Both the position numbers and the translations under genes were made by a program. A DNA stretch of 5,753 bases from a bacterium (GTDB taxonomy: Bacteria > Arandabacterota > Arandabacteria > Arandabacterales > JALGWA01), in the NCBI GenBank assembly GCA_025774425.1, contig JALGWA010000025.1:1-5753 (forward strand), read 5' to 3'. Below are positions 1 through 3,900 of the stretch, in pieces; the first letter of the stretch is position 1, and every line of letters begins with the position of its first letter. The notes below the pieces were generated by a model. It worked only from the letters and a program-made list of their open reading frames with translations, was not told the DNA's origin and searched no databases.

Positions 1-1387
1 CGCCCAGGACGGCGACCGGCCCGCTCCCGACCGGCGCCGGCGCTGTCCCGCCTCTCTCCACAGCGGCGGCGAGCGCCCGCGGCAGGTCCCCGCCCGAGCC
101 CTCCACCTCCGCCCTGCCGACTACGGTCACGCCGCCCGGCGCGAGGCCGAGCATACGCTCGAACATGCTCTCGTGACTCCCCTCATGGCAGCCCACGACG
201 ACGATGCGGTCCCCGCGACCGGCTGCGGCCGCCATGGCTTCCCTGCCACGCTTGTAGCACAGCAGCGGGAAGAGGCCTTCGACCCGGGTCCCTCCGCTCT
301 CGAGGTCCTCGACCGCCCCGGCTCCGATTCCGAAGAGATCGAGCCCGTAACGGCAGGCGAAGACGGCCATGCCGCCGCCCCCGGCATCGTCCCACGCGGC
401 GGCTTCGCCCGCACCGACCCTGGCCAGGGCCCTCGATGCGGCCGCCATCGCCTCGACCATGCCGCGTGCGACCGTGCCGGGCCCCAGGGAGTCGCCCGCC
501 ATGTACACGGGTCCCTCGGCCGAGACCAGCCCGCCCGGCTTGAGGTCGACGAACTTGTAGCGATTGGTCCCCAGCCCCGCCCTGCGGGCCACGGAACCGA
601 ACTCGCGCACCGCCCGCACGCCGACGGCGAGCACGACGAGGTCGAACTCCCGCTCGGCGACGCCGCCGTCCGTCGCCGCCTTGACCTTGACGTTGCCCGT
701 CCCCGGATCCTCGGTCACCTCCTGGACCTCTCCGGCGACGAACTCCGTCCAGGTCTCCGCCATGAGCCCCGTGAGCACACGCTCGCCGTCCTTGCCGACG
801 GGGCGCATGCCCCTGTGGAACACCGTGACCTCCGCATCCCCGATCATCTCACGCGCCCTCCGCGCCTGGGAGAGCGTACGCGAACAACAGACCGTCGAGC
901 AGAAGTTCGCCCCTATGCCCTCCTCGCGCGAGCCGACGCACTGGATGAAGGCGATGCGCTTCGGCACCTCCCCGTCGAAGGGCCTCAAGATCACGCCGCC
1001 GAACGGCCCGGTCGCGCTCGCCAGACGCTCGAACTCGATGCTGGTTATGACGTCGGCGGAGTTCTCGTAGCCGAGATCGCGCTTCGACCTCGGGTTGAAG
1101 GCATCCCCGTCGGCCGCGTAGATGAGGGCATCGGCTTCGAGCGTGAGCTCGGCCGACTCCTCCTCGTACACGACGGCGCAGTCGTCGCACTCCGCGAGGC
1201 ACAGACCGCAGCCTATGCACCTCCGGCAGCTGAGGCAGCGCGAGGCCTCGGCGAGCGCCTGCTCCTCGGACAGACCGAGCTCGACCTCCTTGAAGTTGAG
1301 GTGCCTCTCCTCGAGCGGGAGCTCCGGCATCTCGGCCCGCGGCGAGGGGATGTCCTTGAACTCCGGTATGTACTTGGGCTTCTTCAT
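1..1387 (-). CDS. HdrA C-terminal-half protein with GltD-family tail motif and a degenerate MvhD-like domain (3' end outside window)
   Basis: The frame is open from ATG 1387 to the left edge: 462 complete codons with no stop. Residues about 20-50 (MPELPLEERHLNFKEVELG, then LSEEQALAEASRC) are the tail motif that normally closes GltD-like oxidoreductases. Next comes a Cys cluster (C51, 54, 57, 60, 63, 67, 70), then the second half of an HdrA FAD domain: ADALIYAADGDAFNPRSK, ADVITSIEFERL, PKRIAFIQCVGSREEG (C150), NFCSTVCCS (C163, C167, C168) and VYMAGDSLGPGTV. Residues about 340-425 look like a worn MvhD-type or HdrA-N-terminal Cys domain: VFACRYGLDLFG (C345), PLLCYKRGREAM (C377) and IVVVGCHEGSHESMF (C400). 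The MvhD CxxC second cysteine and the second Cys of the CHxGxC site appear replaced. The last visible residues, GSGPVAVLG, could open another Rossmann fold. No N-terminal FAD Rossmann half is present; that half is in the upstream gene. It probably works with the upstream protein as a two-chain HdrA-GltD unit. Confidence 0.86.
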   Translation of the reverse strand, partial: MKKPKYIPEFKDIPSPRAEMPELPLEERHLNFKEVELGLSEEQALAEASRCLSCRRCIGCGLCLAECDDCAVVYEEESAELTLEADALIYAADGDAFNPRSKRDLGYENSADVITSIEFERLASATGPFGGVILRPFDGEVPKRIAFIQCVGSREEGIGANFCSTVCCSRTLSQARRAREMIGDAEVTVFHRGMRPVGKDGERVLTGLMAETWTEFVAGEVQEVTEDPGTGNVKVKAATDGGVAEREFDLVVLAVGVRAVREFGSVARRAGLGTNRYKFVDLKPGGLVSAEGPVYMAGDSLGPGTVARGMVEAMAAASRALARVGAGEAAAWDDAGGGGMAVFACRYGLDLFGIGAGAVEDLESGGTRVEGLFPLLCYKRGREAMAAAAGRGDRIVVVGCHEGSHESMFERMLGLAPGGVTVVGRAEVEGSGGDLPRALAAAVERGGTAPAPVGSGPVAVLG

Positions 1388-1405
1388 CTACTCCAGATAC
1401 TCCTT
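1385..1405 (-). promoter_or_regulatory. Abutting stop/start (TAGATG) with nested ribosome-binding sequences
   Basis: The upstream gene's TAG (1390-1388) is followed with zero spacing by ATG (1387-1385) in the same frame. GGAG (1394-1391) is 3 nt before the ATG, which is short. AAGGAG (1405-1400) is 12 nt before it, which is long. Neither is ideally placed, so re-initiation by ribosomes that have just terminated is the likely way the second gene is translated. The same-frame arrangement would also give a continuous fusion if the TAG were read through. Confidence 0.6.
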
Positions 1406-3091
1406 CATGTGCTGCGCCGCGATGTGCCCCGCCTGGATGGCCTCTATGACCGTCGCCGGACCGGTGACGTCGTCGCCGCCGGCGAAGACGCCTTCGCGGT
1501 TGGTCTCCCCCGTGCTCTCGTTTATGACGAACGAGTTCCAGCGCGAGATCTCGAAGCCGTGGTCGTCGGGCAGGAAGGATATGTCGGGCTGCTGGCTTAT
1601 CGCCGGGATGATGAGGTCGGCTTCGACCGTGAACTCCGAGCCGGCGACGGGAACCGGCCGCCTCCTGCCGCTGGCGTCGAGCTTGCCGAGCTCCATGCGC
1701 GTGCATTCCATGCCCGCGACCTTGCCGCCCTTGCCGAGTATCTTCACCGGCGCGGCGAGATAGTGTATCTTGACGCCCTCCTCCTCCGCGGCGTCGACTT
1801 CCCACGGGTTGGCGGGCATCTCCCGCCTCGACCGCCGGTAGAGAATCGTGACCTCCTCGCAGCCCAGCCTTATCGCCGTCCGGGCCGAGTCGATGGCCGA
1901 GTTGCCCCCGCCGATGACTATGACCTTGTTGCCGGGCTTGGTCTTGTCGCCCAGGTTGACCGCCCGCAGGAACTTGATGCAGTCGAGGAAGCCCTCGTAG
2001 TCGTCCTCCCCCGGCACACGCAGCTTGAGGCCCGCATGCGCACCCACCCCGAGGAAGACGGCCTTGTAGCCCTGCTTGAAGAGGTCGTCCACCGTGAAGT
2101 CCCTGGTGAGCGGCGTCTCGAGTTTTATGTCGACGCCGAGGTCCTTGATATAGTCGATGTCGCTCATCAAGATGTCACGCGGCAGCCTGTACTCGGGAAT
2201 GCACAGGTACAGCATTCCTCCCGTAACGGGAGCCTCTTCGAATATGGTGCATCGATAGCCTTCGAGGGCGAGGTCGTGGGCGACCGTGAGGCCCGCCGGC
2301 CCGGCGCCGACGACGGCCACTTTCTTCTTCTTGTCCTTCGCCCGCTTGGGAGGCGCCATCTTGCCGGCCTTGCGCATCTCGATCTCGTAGCCGGCGACGA
2401 ATCGCTTGAGGGCATCGATGGCGACCGGCTCGTCCTGATGGCCCCTGTTGCAGACGGACTCGCAGGGATGCGGGCACACGAGGCCGCACACCGCCGGGAG
2501 CGGATTCTTCTCCCGGATCACGCCGATCGCCTCCTCGTAGCGCCCCTGCGCGATGAGGCCGACGTAACGCCTCATGTCGATGTGCACGGGGCAGCGCTCC
2601 TGGCAGGCGGGCGTCTCCTTCTCGATGTTGTAGGTCCAGCCGAACTCCCGCGGGCCCTGGAAGTCGATGGCGGTCCTCAGCATCAGGCCCTCGTTGTAGG
2701 TGTCGTAGGGCTTGATGGGGCAGACGAGCAGGCACTTGCCGCAGGCGGTGCACTCGGCGCTCACTCTCCTCGCCGACATGCTTATGCGGGCCTTCACCCG
2801 GCCGTCCTTGACCGAGACCCGCCCCAGCGTCGAGTTGGTGTAAACCTCTATGGCGGGGTTGCCCAGAACTTCGCCTATCATCTTCGAAGACGCGCAGATC
2901 GCCGGCAGGTCCTCCGGCGCGACCCTGTCGGCCTTGAGGAGATCACCCCCGAGGAAGGCCGATCGCTCGACGAGGTAGACCTTGGCGCCGCCGGCGGCCG
3001 CCTCGAGCGCCGAACGCATCCCGGCCGCTCCTCCCCCCACGACGATCACTTCACGCCTCTTCGCCTCGATGTTCGCTTCTTCCTTACTCAT
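1388..3091 (-). CDS. Chimeric flavoprotein: N-terminal half of HdrA fused to a GltD/NfnB-like NADPH:acceptor oxidoreductase
   Basis: 567 residues with two flavin modules. Residues 1-160 match the first half of an HdrA FAD domain: VIVVGGGAAGMRSA (Rossmann, GGGAAG at 19-24), VERSAFLGG, a Cys-containing ICASSKMIGEV segment, and the ferredoxin-like insertion with C114/C117/C120/C124. Residues 160-567 are GltD-like. An N-terminal Fe-S segment holds PACQERCPVHID (C163, C167) and VCGLVCPHPCESVC (C202/206/210/214). FAD motif GAGPAG is at 262-267. The pyridine-nucleotide motif GGGNSA (394-399) is followed by ILYRRSRREMPA, whose arginines are typical of NADPH-binding GltD proteins. The C-terminal FAD motif FAGGDDVTGPATVIEAI lies at 536-551. 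The likely role is to take hydride from NADPH and feed the Hdr/Mvh partners encoded beside it. The start overlaps the mvhD stop (ATGAGTAA) with no strong ribosome site of its own, so it is probably translationally coupled. It ends TAG immediately before the next ATG, in the same frame. The second half of HdrA and the usual GltD-family tail are missing here and occur at the start of the next gene. It is not a true glutamate synthase subunit: no GltB is visible and the context is Hdr. Confidence 0.9.
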   Translation of the reverse strand: MSKEEANIEAKRREVIVVGGGAAGMRSALEAAAGGAKVYLVERSAFLGGDLLKADRVAPEDLPAICASSKMIGEVLGNPAIEVYTNSTLGRVSVKDGRVKARISMSARRVSAECTACGKCLLVCPIKPYDTYNEGLMLRTAIDFQGPREFGWTYNIEKETPACQERCPVHIDMRRYVGLIAQGRYEEAIGVIREKNPLPAVCGLVCPHPCESVCNRGHQDEPVAIDALKRFVAGYEIEMRKAGKMAPPKRAKDKKKKVAVVGAGPAGLTVAHDLALEGYRCTIFEEAPVTGGMLYLCIPEYRLPRDILMSDIDYIKDLGVDIKLETPLTRDFTVDDLFKQGYKAVFLGVGAHAGLKLRVPGEDDYEGFLDCIKFLRAVNLGDKTKPGNKVIVIGGGNSAIDSARTAIRLGCEEVTILYRRSRREMPANPWEVDAAEEEGVKIHYLAAPVKILGKGGKVAGMECTRMELGKLDASGRRRPVPVAGSEFTVEADLIIPAISQQPDISFLPDDHGFEISRWNSFVINESTGETNREGVFAGGDDVTGPATVIEAIQAGHIAAQHMKEYLE

Positions 3092-3872
3092 AAGCGATTT
3101 CCGGTTCCGCGACGGCGCGCCACCGCACCGTCCTTCCGTCCACGCCGTCGAGTTCCGCCAGACCCATCCGCCTGAGATCGGCCATGCTTCTCAGGACGAT
3201 CCGCGCCGGCTGCTTCATCGCCGCCGCCAGCTCCACGACCGACGCCGGGCCGGCCTCCAGGCGCGCGAGCATCTCGCGCAGCCTGCACTCGTCCGCGGCC
3301 GTCTCCTCGATGAGCCGCCTTATCTCATGCCCGGTGAAGTTCTCACCGTAGAGATTGCTCTTCTCCTGGAACTCGACGAGCTTGCCGGCCACCCACCTGA
3401 GCTTCTTGCCCTCGAGCGCCGCCTTGGCCGCCTCGAGCTTGACGGCGAGGTCGTCCCCCGATATGCCTTCGGGCCCGCCGAGCGGCCCCAGGTCCGAGAT
3501 CGCCTTCTGGAAGCCGGTCGTGTACTCGACGAACTTGTTGGCCTCGGCCGCCGACATGTATCGTATGACGAGCCTGTCCGGGTTGATTCCCGCCGCCTCC
3601 AGCACCTTACGGACCAGCATCACCCTGCCGGCCGCATGCAGGTTGCCCGTCGAGTAATGGCATTCGCCCTTCTTGCATGCGCCGATGAAAACGCCGTCGC
3701 TGCCCGCGATGAACGCTTCGATCATCATATAGGGATCCACCCGGCCCGAGCACATCACCCTGATGACCCGGATGTCAGGCGGATACTGAAGCCTCGCAAC
3801 CCCGGCGAGGTCTGCGGCGCTGTATGCTCACCAGCGGCAGCAGAACGCGATGATCTTGGGCTTGTACGCCAT
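3084..3872 (-). CDS. mvhD: MvhD-type hydrogenase/Hdr delta subunit, selenoprotein with in-frame UGA, plus C-terminal winged-helix-like extension
   Basis: A [2Fe-2S] subunit that in known complexes links a hydrogenase or dehydrogenase to HdrA. Read through a UGA at codon 15, the gene encodes 262 residues beginning MAYKPKIIAFCCRW-U-AYSAADLAG. This aligns along its length with the family N-terminus (PKIIxFLCNWCSYxGADLAG), so U15 replaces the second cysteine of the CxxC pair, giving C12-x-x-U15. Other family cysteines are present: VMCSGRVDP (C41) and the GACKKGECHY segment (C66, C71). The core ends near residue 130. Residues about 140-262 are extra relative to the usual roughly 140-residue MvhD and include a winged-helix-like segment (about 193-255). 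The ATG at 3872 is chosen because AAGGAGG lies 5 nt upstream and because it restores the conserved N-terminus. Treating UGA as a stop leaves a 14-residue peptide and a headless protein starting at GTG 3758 that lacks the CxxC pair. A hairpin follows the UGA at SECIS distance. It lies 28 nt after hdrA and overlaps the next gene by 8 nt, indicating translational coupling. Confidence 0.92.
3792..3810 (-). promoter_or_regulatory. Candidate bacterial SECIS hairpin for mvhD
   Basis: On the minus strand, CCTCGC (3810-3805) and GCGAGG (3797-3792) form a perfect 6-bp stem closing the 7-nt loop CGGGGTT (3804-3798). The stem starts 17 nt after the UGA and the loop starts 23 nt after it, inside the spacing known for bacterial SECIS elements (roughly 16-37 nt from UGA to the apical loop). 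The second loop base is G, as expected for SelB-recognised loops, and GGTT-like bases are present. Below the stem there is an A/C mismatch, then weak G-U and A-U pairs. The hairpin overlaps codons for the conserved D-L-A-G-V-A-R stretch, so it must satisfy both protein and RNA constraints. Spacing and loop are seen directly; SelB binding is inferred. Confidence 0.78.
3828..3830 (-). other. Probable selenocysteine codon (in-frame UGA, codon 15 of mvhD)
   Basis: The minus-strand triplet at 3830-3828 is TGA. It lies in the same frame as the ATG at 3872 and the downstream MvhD frame, which stays open to 3084. The flanking residues on both sides (PKIIAFCCRW before, AYSAADLAGVARLQYPPDIRVIRVMCSGRVDP-type sequence after, split here only by family alignment) match one continuous MvhD N-terminus with no residue missing, and the triplet falls on a conserved Fe-S-ligand cysteine. 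Cys-to-Sec replacement at this kind of redox site is known for the MvhD/VhuD family. A nonsense mutation or sequencing error is possible, but it would have to hit exactly a Cys position followed by a well-placed hairpin. Confidence 0.9.
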
Positions 3873-3874
3873 CG

Positions 3875-3884
3875 ACTCCTCCTT
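3875..3884 (-). promoter_or_regulatory. Strong Shine-Dalgarno of mvhD
   Basis: AAGGAGGAGT on the minus strand, with AAGGAGG at 3884-3878 ending 5 nt before the ATG at 3872. It sits in the 28-nt gap after the hdrA stop. It matters because it fixes the mvhD start upstream of the in-frame UGA: an efficient ribosome site in front of a 14-codon dead end would make little sense unless the UGA is decoded. Confidence 0.85.
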
Positions 3885-3900
3885 GCCGCTCCCGTTCATC

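Noticed and set aside
1388..1390. TAG as a pyrrolysine codon
   Set aside because: The residue would fall in a linker between modules, an ATG follows immediately, and nothing in the window suggests a pyrrolysine system. Gene fission with coupled re-initiation is simpler, although readthrough is kept as an open test.
849..1805. A 318-codon minus-strand frame spanning the junction of the last two genes
   Set aside because: It is an out-of-frame, Arg/Gly/His-rich shadow of two genes whose own frames carry HdrA and GltD motifs.
173..3175. A 1000-codon open frame on the plus strand
   Set aside because: It is the exact codon-register antisense of the two left-hand minus-strand genes. GC-rich coding sequence with few TTA/CTA/TCA codons keeps the opposite strand open. 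Its product is Arg/Leu/Asp/His-rich with no recognisable motif, whereas the minus-strand products have clear family motifs throughout.
3084..3758. MvhD starting at GTG 3758 or the adjacent ATG, with the upstream UGA as a real stop
   Set aside because: This start lacks a good ribosome-binding site and removes conserved N-terminal sequence, including the CxxC/U pair, while the strong Shine-Dalgarno sits in front of ATG 3872 with conserved residues on both sides of the UGA.
3873..3900. A terminator or promoter in the hdrA-mvhD gap
   Set aside because: The gap is 28 nt, filled mainly by the Shine-Dalgarno, with no stable hairpin followed by a T-run and no recognisable -35/-10 pair.
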